A stretch of DNA of 64,000 nt from Alsobacter metallidurans (GCF_014636935.1 NZ_BMES01000001.1:1-64000); one strand, 5' to 3'. Shown: positions 16,905 through 26,132, numbered from the stretch's first letter. The notes: a model not told the origin generated them from the sequence alone. Translations and numbers: made by a program.

Positions 16905-18131
16905 ATGACATCCCAGCCTGCTTCCCAGCTTCCCGCTTCGGCCGATGTGGTCATCATCGGCGGCGCGGCGATCGGCTCATCGATCGCTTGCCACATCGCG
17001 GCCGATCCGGCCTTCACGGGCCGCGTGGTCGTGATCGAGAAAGACCCGACCTACCAGTTCTCGGCCTCGGCGCTGTCCGCGGCTTCCATTCGCCAGCAAT
17101 ATTCCAGCGCGGTGAACATCCGCATTTCGCTCTACGGCATCCAGTTCCTGCGCGAGATCGGGGAGCGGTTGGCGGTGGGCGGCGACCGCCCCGAGATCGG
17201 GCTCACGGAGGGCGGTTACCTCTATGTCGCCGGGCCGGAAGGCGCGCCCGTGCTGGAGGAGAACAACGCCCTGCAGCGGGCCGAGGGCGCGGACATCCTC
17301 CTGCTCGACCCGGAAGCGCTGCGCGCCCGCTATCCCTGGCTCAACACCGAGGATCTCTCCTGCGGAACCTGGGGCCGCTCCGGCGAGGGCTGGTTCGACG
17401 GCTGGGGTCTCATGCAGGCCTTCCGCAAAAAGGCCCGCAGCCTCGGCGTGATCTATGCGGAAGGCCAGGCGGCCGCGATCGAGCGCGACGGCGCGCGGAT
17501 TTCGGCCGTGCGGCTGGCCGACGGCTCGCGGATCGCCTGCGGGGCCGTCGTGAACGCGGCGGGGGCTTCGGGTGGGCGGCAGGTGGCGGCGCTCGCCGGT
17601 GTGGACATTCCGGTTCACTCCAAGAAGCGCTTCGTGTTCAGCTTCACGTGCAAGGCCGAGATCCACGACGCGCCGCTGCTGATCGATCCTTCGGGAGCGT
17701 GGTTCCGTCCAGAGGGCCGGCGGGGCCCCGAGGGCCAGCTCTTTATCGGAAGCGCCGGGCCCACGGCCGAGATGGACGACCCGGATTCAGACGAGTTCGA
17801 CGTTGATTGGGGCTTCTTCGACGATTTCATCTGGCCCGCGCTGGCGACGCGCGTGCCCGCCTTCGAGCAGATCCGCCCCGGCCGCGCATGGGCCGGCCAC
17901 TACGACATGAACCTGTTCGATCACAACGCCATCCTGGGCAAGGCCGGCGGGCTGGAGAATTTCTATCTGGCGAACGGCTTCTCGGGCCACGGCCTGCAAC
18001 AGTCTCCCGCGGTCGGCCGCGGCCTGGCCGAACTCATCCTGCACGGCCGCTACCTGTCGCTGGATCTCTCCGAAATGAGCTTCGAGCGCATCGCCGCCAA
18101 CCGCCCGTTGCTGGAGCGCAACGTGATCTGA
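16905..18131 (+). CDS. FAD-dependent oxidoreductase (DAO family, FOXRED1-like)
   Basis: 408 residues. The N-terminal Rossmann FAD motif is VVIIGGAAIGSSIACHIA (about 14-31), followed by a glutamate for the adenosine ribose (VVIEKDP). The segment ALSAASIRQQYSSAVNIRIS resembles FOXRED1 and sarcosine/dimethylglycine-type oxidases. FAD-closing motif: YLANGFSGHGLQQSPAVGRG. The substrate is unknown. Next to the ALDH7 enzyme and gcdH, a pipecolate, amino-acid or hydroxyglutarate oxidase feeding the same pathway is the natural guess, by analogy with pipecolate oxidase (AmaA) next to AmaB in pseudomonads. Co-directional with the LysR gene, 77 bp downstream. Confidence 0.85.
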   Translation: MTSQPASQLPASADVVIIGGAAIGSSIACHIAADPAFTGRVVVIEKDPTYQFSASALSAASIRQQYSSAVNIRISLYGIQFLREIGERLAVGGDRPEIGLTEGGYLYVAGPEGAPVLEENNALQRAEGADILLLDPEALRARYPWLNTEDLSCGTWGRSGEGWFDGWGLMQAFRKKARSLGVIYAEGQAAAIERDGARISAVRLADGSRIACGAVVNAAGASGGRQVAALAGVDIPVHSKKRFVFSFTCKAEIHDAPLLIDPSGAWFRPEGRRGPEGQLFIGSAGPTAEMDDPDSDEFDVDWGFFDDFIWPALATRVPAFEQIRPGRAWAGHYDMNLFDHNAILGKAGGLENFYLANGFSGHGLQQSPAVGRGLAELILHGRYLSLDLSEMSFERIAANRPLLERNVI

Positions 18132-18149
18132 GGCTGGCCGCACCCCATG

Positions 18150-18229
18150 CGTCATGGCGCGCCGGAGGCGACGCAATCCCTAACGGTCGGGCATTAGGCT
18201 GGATTGCTTCGCTGGCGCTAGCAATGACG
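18150..18229. repeat. Second REP-like element (degenerate)
   Basis: Outer arms cgtcatggcgcgc and gcaatgacg, and inner arms gcaatcc and ggattgc, reproduce a decayed copy of the widespread 'cgtcattgcgag...agcaatgacg' intergenic palindrome of Bradyrhizobium/Bosea-type genomes. It lies between the convergent FAD oxidoreductase and TPR genes, where it could act as a bidirectional transcript end. Confidence 0.65.
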
Positions 18230-18271
18230 GCGGGGGCAGTCGCAGAGTGCCCCTGAAGCGGCAGCGCCGCC

Positions 18272-18880
18272 TCAGTGCAGCTCGCGCATCGGCGTGGAGC
18301 CGATCTCCTCGATGGCTTCATGAAGGCCAAGCAGGTGCGGGTTGACGCGCAGCGCGACCTGGAACGCCGCCCGCGCTTCCGCGAACCGCTGGTGGCGCAG
18401 GCAGATCTGGCCAAAGCCCGAGATCGCCCCGAAATGCCGCGGCTCCAGCATCAGCGTCTGCTCGATGTCGAGCAGCGCGTCCGCGTCGCGTTTCTCGATG
18501 AAAGCCAGCGTCGCGCGCTTGTTCCAGGCTTCGGCCCAACGCGGCTCGCTCTCCACCAGGCGATCCAGCATCGCGCGGGCGAGGTCAAGCGCACCGGCCC
18601 CGATCGCCTCGATGGCGGCCGCCATCTGGCTCGAGGCGTGCAGGTCCTTGTGGGCGATCCAGTGCGCCCAGATCAGGTCCTCGATGTCGTCCGGGTCGCG
18701 CTCGGGTTCCGGGAGGGCGAGCTCCCGAAATAGCGGGATCAGCCGGCGCGGCAAAGTCGATGCGGGCCGCCGCTCGCCCAGATGCAGGACGAGCGCGAAC
18801 ACCTTGTCGATGGTCGCCGCCGAGGGTTGGGGTCGGGCGGCGCGGGCCGTCCGGGTGCGCGTGCTCATGTGATTGGACAT
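18272..18880 (-). CDS. TPR-like repeat protein of unknown function
   Basis: 202 residues from ATG 18880 (MSNHMSTRTRT); ATG 18868 is an alternative. No signal peptide. The C-terminal half has about three helical hairpins of tetratricopeptide type (EAWNKRATLAFIEKRDADA, then DIEQTLMLEPRHFGAISGFG, then FAEARAAFQVALRVNPHLLG). The N-terminal part has an acidic DDIEDLIWAHWI segment. Similar small TPR proteins are common in Hyphomicrobiales and have no assigned role. It is divergent from the glycan-initiation gene at 18995 with a 114-bp shared promoter region. Confidence 0.8.
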   Translation of the reverse strand: MSNHMSTRTRTARAARPQPSAATIDKVFALVLHLGERRPASTLPRRLIPLFRELALPEPERDPDDIEDLIWAHWIAHKDLHASSQMAAAIEAIGAGALDLARAMLDRLVESEPRWAEAWNKRATLAFIEKRDADALLDIEQTLMLEPRHFGAISGFGQICLRHQRFAEARAAFQVALRVNPHLLGLHEAIEEIGSTPMRELH

Positions 18881-18994
18881 AGGGCGAAGATCATGGCCGG
18901 GGAGGGGCGGCGGCCCCGAGGTTCGGCGCCGTCGAGCATTGGCCGCGCCGGAGCGAACCGGTAAGGTCGCCGTCCCGCATATCACGGAAGACTC

Positions 18995-20038
18995 ATGCCG
19001 CCCTTCGACGCCCTGCGGTCCACGCCGGCGCTGGCCCTCCTCGCCGCCGCTGCGGCGGGTCTGACCTGGCTTGTGATCCCGCTTTTGATGCCGGCTTTGC
19101 GCCGCTACGCCCTGGCGCGCCCCAATGCGCGATCGAGCCACCGCGAGCCGACCCCACAGGGCGGCGGCGCCGCGGTGGCGGGCGTCGTCGTGTTGCTGCT
19201 CGTCCTGCTCGCGCTTTTGGCCCCCGCCGCGCCAGTTGGGGAGACGGCATCGTTGCTCGTCCTGTGCGCCGCCGCCGCCGTGCTGGCGGCGCTGGGGGCC
19301 GTGGACGATATTCGGCCACTCCCGGCGCTGCCGCGCCTCCTTGTCCAAGCCATCGCGGTGGCGGCCGCCGTCTACGCCATCCCGGCGGACGCCCGCGTGA
19401 CGACGGATGCGGTGCCGCTCGTCCTCGAGCGAGCGGTGGTGGCCTTTGCGGGGCTATGGTTCGTGAATCTCACCAACTTCATGGACGGCCTCGACTGGAT
19501 CACGGTGGCCGAATTCCTCCCCGTGAGCGTCGCGCTGGCCATGCTGTCGGCCATCCAAGTCGCGCCGGTCAGCGCCGGCGTCGTGGCCGCGGCGCTTGGC
19601 GGCGCGCTGCTCGGCTTCGCGCCCTTCAACAAGCCGACAGCACGGTTGTTTCTGGGCGACGTCGGCAGCCTGCCGATCGGCCTTCTGGCCGGCTACGCGC
19701 TGTACCGGCTGGCCTGCGCCGGCCATCTGCTGCCGGCGCTGATCCTGCCGCTCTATTATCTGGCGGACGCCACCATCACGCTGCTGCGACGCATGGCGCG
19801 TCGCGAACGTATCTGGGACGCGCACCGCAGCCATTTCTACCAGCAGGCGACCACGAACGGCCTATCGGTTCTGGGCGTCGTGTCGCGCGTGTTCACCGTG
19901 AACGTGACGCTCGCGGGCGTCGCCATCATCCTGGCGGCGGGCTTCACCCCGGCGCGTGGCGTGCTGGGCGCCGGCGTGGCGGCGCTCAGCGTGGCGGCCC
20001 TGCTGGCAGACTTCGCGCAGAAGCGTCGGAAGGGCTGA
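18995..20038 (+). CDS. WecA/MraY-family polyprenyl-phosphate sugar-1-phosphate transferase
   Basis: Integral inner-membrane enzyme of 347 residues with about ten hydrophobic segments. It transfers a HexNAc-1-phosphate to undecaprenyl phosphate to start O-antigen or capsule synthesis. Family motifs: cytoplasmic Asp pair in GAVDDIRPLPALPRL, NLTNFMDGLDW, the FLGDVGSLPIGL loop, and the final cytoplasmic His/Arg loop RRMARRERIWDAHRSHFYQQ. The gene is 3 bp upstream of an SDR gene on the same strand and faces a WbpM-type gene. That trio matches WbpL/WbpV/WbpM of Pseudomonas and WreU/WreQ/WreV of Rhizobium, so the donor is likely UDP-QuiNAc or UDP-GlcNAc. The sugar is inferred. Confidence 0.88.
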   Translation: MPPFDALRSTPALALLAAAAAGLTWLVIPLLMPALRRYALARPNARSSHREPTPQGGGAAVAGVVVLLLVLLALLAPAAPVGETASLLVLCAAAAVLAALGAVDDIRPLPALPRLLVQAIAVAAAVYAIPADARVTTDAVPLVLERAVVAFAGLWFVNLTNFMDGLDWITVAEFLPVSVALAMLSAIQVAPVSAGVVAAALGGALLGFAPFNKPTARLFLGDVGSLPIGLLAGYALYRLACAGHLLPALILPLYYLADATITLLRRMARRERIWDAHRSHFYQQATTNGLSVLGVVSRVFTVNVTLAGVAIILAAGFTPARGVLGAGVAALSVAALLADFAQKRRKG

Positions 20039-20041
20039 CGC

Positions 20042-20968
20042 ATGCGGGTGCTGCTCACCGGCGCGTCCGGCTTCGTCGGCCGGCATCTCGCCGCCGACCT
20101 CATAGCGCGCGGCCACGGCGTGTGCGCAGCGGTGCGCGATCCCGCAGCGCTGCCGCCCGGGGCCAAACTGGCGTTGATCGGCGACCTCGGCGAGCCGGTT
20201 GATTGGGCGCCGCTGTTGCAGGGCGTCGACGCGGTGGTGCATGGCGCCGGCATAGCGCATGCCGGGCCGGGCCTGCCGGACGACCTCTATGCGCGCGTCA
20301 ACCGCGACGCCACGCTGGCGCTCGCGCAAGCCGCCGCCGGCCGGGTGAACCGCTTCGTTTTCCTGTCCTCGATCCGCGCCCAATCAGGCCCGACATCCAC
20401 GCATGCGCTGACCGAGGACGACGCCCCCGCGCCGACGGATGCCTATGGACGCTCCAAACTCGAGGCGGAGAACGGGTTGGCCGCCATTCCGGGCCTAAAC
20501 GCCACGGCCTTGCGGCCGGTGGTGGTGTACGGCCCGGGCGTGCGCGGCAACATGGGCGCGCTGGCGAAGCTGGCGCGCCTGCCCGCGCCGTTGCCGTTTG
20601 GAGCTCTCCAGACGCCCCGCTCGGTCGTTTCTGTCGAGAATCTGGCGGCGGCCGTCGCGTTCGCGCTGGAGGCGGCCGAACCGGCACGAGGCGCCTTCAT
20701 CGTCGCCGATCCGGAGCCGATCGCCTTGGGCGCGCTCGTCGCCGCGATGAGGGCTGCGCTCGGTCGGCCCGCGATGCTGCTTCCCATTCCTGCCGCCCTC
20801 ATGGGCGGGGCCCTGCGCGCGCTCCGCAAGGGCGACGCCTGGGAGCGCCTCTCCGGCGCCATGACGGCGTCGCCGGCGCGGCTGGTCAGCCTGGGCTGGA
20901 CGCCGCCGGTACGCTCAACGCCGGAGGGGATACGGCGCTGGCTGGCGCCGGGATCTCGGCCCGCGTAA
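20042..20968 (+). CDS. NAD-dependent epimerase/reductase (SDR), WbpV/WreQ-like
   Basis: 308 residues, extended short-chain dehydrogenase fold. N-terminal GASGFVGRH nucleotide-binding loop, VVHGAGIAH, FLSSIRAQSG with the Ser, and active site YGRSK in DAYGRSKLEAEN. In homologous three-gene sets this enzyme reduces the 4-keto group of the 4,6-dehydratase product to UDP-N-acetylquinovosamine. The start follows the WecA-like gene by 3 bp. The last 83 bp overlap the 3' end of the convergent wbpM-type gene, so the C-terminal SRPA-ending tail is encoded opposite the other gene's C-terminus. Confidence 0.87.
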   Translation: MRVLLTGASGFVGRHLAADLIARGHGVCAAVRDPAALPPGAKLALIGDLGEPVDWAPLLQGVDAVVHGAGIAHAGPGLPDDLYARVNRDATLALAQAAAGRVNRFVFLSSIRAQSGPTSTHALTEDDAPAPTDAYGRSKLEAENGLAAIPGLNATALRPVVVYGPGVRGNMGALAKLARLPAPLPFGALQTPRSVVSVENLAAAVAFALEAAEPARGAFIVADPEPIALGALVAAMRAALGRPAMLLPIPAALMGGALRALRKGDAWERLSGAMTASPARLVSLGWTPPVRSTPEGIRRWLAPGSRPA

Positions 20969-22886
20969 AAGCCGGCACCGCCTCGGCGAGCACGCGCCGG
21001 CCCATCTCGCGATCGTCCGCATCCAGCGCGGCGCGCAGCTGCTGCAGCCAAGCCTCGATGCGCGCCTTGTCGGCGAACAGCGGCTTGGCGGCCATCAGCC
21101 CATCGACGCCGGTTTCCACCGTCGGTTCGGCCTGGTCGAACAGGATCTCGTTGAGCCGTTCGCCCGGGCGCGACCCTGTGACGGCGATCTCGATGTCGAC
21201 GCCGGGCTCGAAGCCGGCGAGACGGATCATGCGCTCGGCCAGCGCCATGATCTTCACCGGCTGGCCCATCTTCAGTACATAGACGGACGGCGTCTCGGCC
21301 GCGTCGGCGGCCGGCGCGCGCATGTCGACGTCGGCGTGGGAGGCGGCGGTGAGCACCAGTTCGGCGGCTTCGCGCACCGTCATGAAATAGCGCACCATGT
21401 CGGGATGGGTCACCGTCACCGGTCCCCCATGCGCGATCTGCGCCTTGAATTTCGGAACCACGGAGCCGTTCGATCCGAGCACGTTGCCGAAGCGCACCGA
21501 CACCAGCCGCATGCGCGGCGCACCGTTTGGCCGCGCCCGCGCGGCTTCGGCGTCCAGCGCCTGCGCGTACATCTCGGCGAAGCGCTTGGTGGCGCCCAGC
21601 ATCGAAACAGGCTCGATGGCCTTGTCGGTCGATATCATCACGGCCGCGTTCGCGCCGGCCGCCACAGCGGCGTCCAGCACGTTCACGGAGCCGAACACGT
21701 TGGTCTTGATCGCCTCGTCCCAGTCCTGCTCCAGATAGGGAACGTGCTTCAGCGCCGCAGCGTGGAACACGAGGTCGGGCTGGAACCGACGAAACACCCG
21801 CTCGATCCTCGCCCTGTCGCGGATGTCGGCCAGCACGCCCACGAACCGCGTCACGGTCGCCTGCAGCGCCAGCGCTTCCGTGATGGCGTGCAGCGCTGGC
21901 TCGGAGCTCTCCACCACCATGAGCTCGGCAGCCCCGAAGGCCGCCACCCGCAGCGCCATCTCGCTGCCGATGGAGCCGCCGCCGCCCGTCACGATGACCC
22001 GCCGACCTTCCACCAGTCCGCGCAGGCGATTGCGGTTGATGTTGACGCTCGGGCGCAGCAGGAGGTCGTCGATCTCCACCGGCGCGAGACTGGCGGCCGC
22101 GCCGGCGCCCTCGTCCAGGGTCTGGAACCGCGTCAGCGGAATGCCGAGCCGCCGGGCCGCCGCGAAAAGCTCCTCGGGTTCGGCATCGGGCGCGAGCGCG
22201 GACGGCGTCGCGATCAGGCGTTTGACGCTGACGCCGCGCTCGGCGAAATCCGCCACGAGCTTCTCGAGATTGCGGAAACCGGCCCGGACCTGGATGCCGC
22301 GCAGGCTCTGCCCGGCGTCGCTGGCGCGCGGCGACAGCGCCCCCACGGCGTGGATCCGCCGCAGCCCGCCATTCTCCAAGGCGCGCAGCACGATCTCGAC
22401 GTCCACGGCCCGGCCGAGGATCAGCGCCGGCGTAGTGGCGAGCTTTCCGGCCTGGTCGCGCGAGCGTACGAAGCGCGAGTAGCGGTAGGTCACGCGCGGC
22501 CCGCCCAGAAAGAAGATCTGGATCATCCAGTACAGCGCGATGGAAATCTTGCCGAAGTAAAAGTTGCCGTAGAAGTCCTCCGACACCAGGACGTAGTCGA
22601 GCAGCAGCAACGAGATGCTGAGCACCGACACGGCCTTGACGATGCCCGACAGGTCCGGAAGGGACGCAAACCGCCAGCGCGATTTGTACAGCCCGAAATA
22701 CCAGTAGACGACGCTCGCATAGGCGGCGAAACCCGGGATGATCACCGGCAGGTATCGCAGCCGCGCCGTGAGCTGCGGCCCCTCGAACCGGAGCACGAAC
22801 ACGGCCGCCAGCGCCGCGGCCGTCATCGCGACGTCGTGAACCACGACGAGCGCCTTTTTCCAGCTAATGCGGCTGAGCACGGACAT
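20886..22886 (-). CDS. WbpM/CapD/FlaA1-type UDP-sugar 4,6-dehydratase
   Basis: 666 residues, the normal length for WbpM. The N-terminus has about four transmembrane helices (residues 15-130). A Rossmann-like region follows (about 140-250), then the catalytic SDR domain from about 295 with VTGGGGSIGSEMALRV, FHAAALKHVPYLE, STDKAIEPVSMLGATKR (the SMxxxK active site of this family, Met replacing Tyr) and SVRFGNVLGSNGSVVPKF. It makes the 4-keto-6-deoxy UDP-HexNAc intermediate for O-antigen or capsule. Convergent with and 83 bp overlapping the SDR gene; divergent from the nhaD-like gene. Confidence 0.92.
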   Translation of the reverse strand: MSVLSRISWKKALVVVHDVAMTAAALAAVFVLRFEGPQLTARLRYLPVIIPGFAAYASVVYWYFGLYKSRWRFASLPDLSGIVKAVSVLSISLLLLDYVLVSEDFYGNFYFGKISIALYWMIQIFFLGGPRVTYRYSRFVRSRDQAGKLATTPALILGRAVDVEIVLRALENGGLRRIHAVGALSPRASDAGQSLRGIQVRAGFRNLEKLVADFAERGVSVKRLIATPSALAPDAEPEELFAAARRLGIPLTRFQTLDEGAGAAASLAPVEIDDLLLRPSVNINRNRLRGLVEGRRVIVTGGGGSIGSEMALRVAAFGAAELMVVESSEPALHAITEALALQATVTRFVGVLADIRDRARIERVFRRFQPDLVFHAAALKHVPYLEQDWDEAIKTNVFGSVNVLDAAVAAGANAAVMISTDKAIEPVSMLGATKRFAEMYAQALDAEAARARPNGAPRMRLVSVRFGNVLGSNGSVVPKFKAQIAHGGPVTVTHPDMVRYFMTVREAAELVLTAASHADVDMRAPAADAAETPSVYVLKMGQPVKIMALAERMIRLAGFEPGVDIEIAVTGSRPGERLNEILFDQAEPTVETGVDGLMAAKPLFADKARIEAWLQQLRAALDADDREMGRRVLAEAVPAFTRAEIPAPASAVSPPALSVPAASSPG

Positions 22887-22993
22887 GGGCGCGGTATCGG
22901 GCGGCGCGCCAGCGGTGTCAACCGGCGCGCCGGCCTCGATTGCCGCCCGGGGATCCTTCGGCTAAGCAGCGGGCGGGCAGGGGAGCACGTCGC

Positions 22994-24421
22994 ATGCGCC
23001 GATCAGCAAGAGTGAACGCAGCCGTCACGACCGGCATGGCGGTCGCCGCCATCGGCGCCCCGACGGGCGCCTGGGCGGCCGATGGGCTCAATGGCGCCGC
23101 GCTGGGCGGCGTCTGGGCGCTGCCCTTCGTCGGCATGCTCTTGTCGATCGCGCTGTTTCCGCTGCTCGCCCCCCATGCCTGGGAGCATCACCAGGGCAAG
23201 ATTGCGGCCTTGTGGGCGGCCCTGACCGCCGTGCCGCTGGCGCTCACGGCCGGAACGGCCCCGACGGCTGCCGCGCTCGCCCACACGGCCCTGCTCGACT
23301 ACATCCCGTTCCTGCTGCTGTTGCTTGCGCTGTTCACCACCGCCGGCGGCATTCTGATTGCCGGCAACATCCATGGCTCGCCGGCCATGAACGCCCTCCT
23401 GCTCGCCATCGGGGCGGGCCTCGCCAGCCTCATCGGGACCACGGGCGCGTCCATGGTGATGATCCGCCCGATGATCCGCGCCAACGACGACCGCAAGCAC
23501 AACACCCACGTCTTCGTGTTCTTCATCTTCCTGGTGTCGAACCTCGGCGGCGCCCTGACGCCCCTGGGCGATCCGCCGCTGTTCCTCGGCTTCCTGCGTG
23601 GCGTGGACTTCTTCTGGACCACCACCCACCTGGCGCACGAGACGCTGTTCGCCGCCGGGGTCGTGCTGGCCGTGTTCTTTGTCCTGGACACGGTGATCTA
23701 CCGCAAGGAGAACCGCGTGCCCGATCCGACGCCGGATCGCCACGTCCGGGTGCGCGGGCTCGTCAACCTCGCGTTGATCGGGGTGATCATCCTGGCCATC
23801 CTGGTGAGCGCGGGCTGGAAGCCGGGCGTCGCCTTCACGATCTTTGGCGTCGCTGTGGAGTGGCAGGGGCTCCTGCGGGATCTCGTGATGGTCGCCGTCA
23901 CGATCGCGTCGATGAAGCTCACCAAGCCAGTCTGGCGCGAGGCCAACGGCTTCTCGTGGGGGCCGATCAAGGAGGTCGCCAAGCTGTTCGCCGGCATCTT
24001 CGTCACCATGATCCCGGTCCTCGCGATGCTTCAGGCCGGCCGCGACGGCGCCTTCGCGCCTCTGGTCGCGCTCGTCACCAACGCGGACGGGAGCGCCAAT
24101 AACGCCGCCTATTTCTGGCTCACGGGCGCGCTGTCGTCATTCCTGGACAATGCCCCGACCTACCTGGTGTTCTTCCAGCTCGCGGGCGGGGACGCGCAGG
24201 CGCTGATGACCCAGGGCGCGCTGACGCTGGCCGCCATCTCGTGCGGCGCGGTGTTCATGGGCGCGAACAGCTATATCGGCAACGCCCCGAATTTCATGGT
24301 CTACGCCATCGCGCGCGACGGCGGTGTGAAGATGCCGAGCTTTTTCGGCTACATGCTGTGGTCGGGGGCTGTGTTGATCCCCACGTTCTTGCTCGTGACC
24401 TGGGTGTTCTTCAGGGGGTGA
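22994..24421 (+). CDS. NhaD-type sodium/proton antiporter
   Basis: 475 residues from ATG 22994, chosen for the strong AGGGGAG ribosome-binding site ending 8 bp upstream; the frame is open to 22940. N-terminal cleavable-looking signal (TGMAVAAIGAPTGAWA), then about 12 membrane segments typical of the ion-transporter/arsenite-permease superfamily. NhaD features: LFPLLAPHAWEHHQGKIA, FFIFLVSNLGGALTPLGDPP and SFLDNAPTYLVFF with the paired Asp/Asn residues used in ion binding. Exchanges Na+ (or Li+) for H+ at the inner membrane. No operon partner. Confidence 0.88.
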   Translation: MRRSARVNAAVTTGMAVAAIGAPTGAWAADGLNGAALGGVWALPFVGMLLSIALFPLLAPHAWEHHQGKIAALWAALTAVPLALTAGTAPTAAALAHTALLDYIPFLLLLLALFTTAGGILIAGNIHGSPAMNALLLAIGAGLASLIGTTGASMVMIRPMIRANDDRKHNTHVFVFFIFLVSNLGGALTPLGDPPLFLGFLRGVDFFWTTTHLAHETLFAAGVVLAVFFVLDTVIYRKENRVPDPTPDRHVRVRGLVNLALIGVIILAILVSAGWKPGVAFTIFGVAVEWQGLLRDLVMVAVTIASMKLTKPVWREANGFSWGPIKEVAKLFAGIFVTMIPVLAMLQAGRDGAFAPLVALVTNADGSANNAAYFWLTGALSSFLDNAPTYLVFFQLAGGDAQALMTQGALTLAAISCGAVFMGANSYIGNAPNFMVYAIARDGGVKMPSFFGYMLWSGAVLIPTFLLVTWVFFRG

Positions 24422-24464
24422 GAGGCAGGGTGCGGGCGGCTCAGCCTCGCGCCTCCATGAAGAA

Positions 24465-24491
24465 GGGCCCCGCGCTGGTGCGCAGGGCCCT
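24465..24491 (-). terminator. Probable terminator of pckA, shared with the convergent antiporter gene
   Basis: gggccccgcgc / gcgcagggccc forms a stem with one mismatch in the 91-bp gap between convergent genes. Minus-strand reading gives a pyrimidine-rich tail (ttcttcat) after the stem, so it best serves pckA. The U tract is imperfect. Confidence 0.5.
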
Positions 24492-24512
24492 GTGTCTGCA
24501 GCTTCGCCCGGA

Positions 24513-26132
24513 CTACTCGGCAGCCATCTGGTTGCTTGGCGCGGCGGCCTTCACGTCCGAGTCCACATGGGCCTCGAACTTCTGGAAGTTGTCCGTGAAC
24601 ATGGTCACCAGCCGCTGCGCCATGTCGGCGAACTCGGCCTTGTTGGCCCAGGTCTTCACCGGGTAAAGGATGTGCGGCTCGACGCCCGGCACCGAGGTCG
24701 GCACCGAGAAGCCGAAATAGGGGTCGGTGCGGAAGTCGGCGCGGTTCAGCGAGCCTTCCAGCGCGGCCGTCAGCAGGCGGCGGGTGACGCGGATCGGCAT
24801 GCGCCGGCCGACGCCGTACTTGCCGCCCGTCCAGCCGGTGTTCACCAGCCAGCAATCGACGCCGTGCTTGGCGATGAGCTCGCGCAGCATGTTGCCGTAC
24901 ACCGAGGGATGCCGGGGCATGAAGGGCGCTCCGAAGCAGGTCGAGAACGTCGCCTGCGGCTCCGTCACGCCCTTTTCGGTGCCCGCCACCTTCGCGGTGT
25001 AGCCCGACAGGAAGTGGTACATGGCCTGCGCGGGCGTCAACTTGGCGATGGGCGGCATCACCCCGAAGGCGTCGCAGGTCAGCATCACGATGTTCTTGGG
25101 CGCTCCCGCGCGGCCCGTCAGGGACGCGTTGGGGATGAAGTCCAGCGGATACGCGATGCGGGTGTTCTCGGTCTTCGACCCGTCGTCGAAGTCCGGAATG
25201 CGGGTCTCGGGGTCGAGCACCACGTTCTCCATCACGGTGCCGAAGCGCTCCGTGGTGGCGTAGATCTCGGGCTCGGCCTCGCGCGACAGCTTGATCGCTT
25301 TGGCGTAGCAGCCGCCCTCGAAGTTGAACACGCCGCCCGGCGCCCAGCCGTGCTCGTCGTCGCCCAGCAGCGTGCGGTTCGGGTCGGCCGACAGTGTGGT
25401 CTTGCCGGTGCCGGACAGGCCGAAGAACAGCGCCACGTCCTCCTTCGAGTCTTTGGCCGTGTTGGCCGAGCAGTGCATCGGCATCACGCCCTTGGGGGGC
25501 AGCACGAAATTGAGGTAGCCGAACACCGACTTCTTCATTTCGCCCGCATAGGACGAGTTGCCGATCAGCACGATCTTGCGCGTGAAGTCGCAGGCGATCA
25601 CCGTTTCGCTGCGGCAGCCATGCCGGGCCGGGTCGGCCTTGAAGGACGGCAGGTCGACGATCGTCATGTCGGGAAGGAAGCTCGCCAGGTCCTGCCACTC
25701 GGGCCGGATCAGCATGGTGCGAATGAACAGCGAGTGCCAGGCGTACTCGGTGAACACCCGCACCTTGACCCGGAAGCTCGGGTCCGCGCCGCCATAGAGG
25801 TCCTGCGCGAAGAGCTCCTTGCCCTTGGCGTGCTCCAGCATGTCGCCGAGCAGCGTCTCGAAGTGCTCGGGCGAGATCGCGCCGTTGTTGTCCCACCACA
25901 CGTGGTCGGCCGTGGTGCTGTCCTTGACGGTGAACTTGTCCTTGGGCGAGCGGCCCGTATGGGCGCCGGTTTCGGCCACGAGCGGGCCGCCCTGGGCCAG
26001 GATGGCCTCCTTGCGGGCGATCGCTTCCTCGTAAAGCCGTGGAGTCTGGAGGTTCCAGAACACCCGTTTGAGGTTCTTGAAGCCGAACGCCTCGGCGCCG
26101 TGCGCGCCGTTGTGGGTGCCGACATTGTCCAC
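24513..26132 (-). CDS. pckA: Phosphoenolpyruvate carboxykinase (ATP)
   Basis: Converts oxaloacetate and ATP to phosphoenolpyruvate, CO2 and ADP, the entry to gluconeogenesis from organic acids. 539 residues. Motifs: [10 protein letters not shown]-loop [15 protein letters not shown] (about 240-255), GDDEHGW kinase-2, EGGCYAK, and [15 protein letters not shown]. The start is GTG 26132 (MDNVGTHN), preceded by GAGGAG 10 bp upstream. It sits next to the ChvG/ChvI genes, as in many rhizobia where that system influences gluconeogenic genes. A CTGC-N3-GCAG palindrome lies 200 bp upstream. Confidence 0.97.
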   Translation of the reverse strand: MDNVGTHNGAHGAEAFGFKNLKRVFWNLQTPRLYEEAIARKEAILAQGGPLVAETGAHTGRSPKDKFTVKDSTTADHVWWDNNGAISPEHFETLLGDMLEHAKGKELFAQDLYGGADPSFRVKVRVFTEYAWHSLFIRTMLIRPEWQDLASFLPDMTIVDLPSFKADPARHGCRSETVIACDFTRKIVLIGNSSYAGEMKKSVFGYLNFVLPPKGVMPMHCSANTAKDSKEDVALFFGLSGTGKTTLSADPNRTLLGDDEHGWAPGGVFNFEGGCYAKAIKLSREAEPEIYATTERFGTVMENVVLDPETRIPDFDDGSKTENTRIAYPLDFIPNASLTGRAGAPKNIVMLTCDAFGVMPPIAKLTPAQAMYHFLSGYTAKVAGTEKGVTEPQATFSTCFGAPFMPRHPSVYGNMLRELIAKHGVDCWLVNTGWTGGKYGVGRRMPIRVTRRLLTAALEGSLNRADFRTDPYFGFSVPTSVPGVEPHILYPVKTWANKAEFADMAQRLVTMFTDNFQKFEAHVDSDVKAAAPSNQMAAE

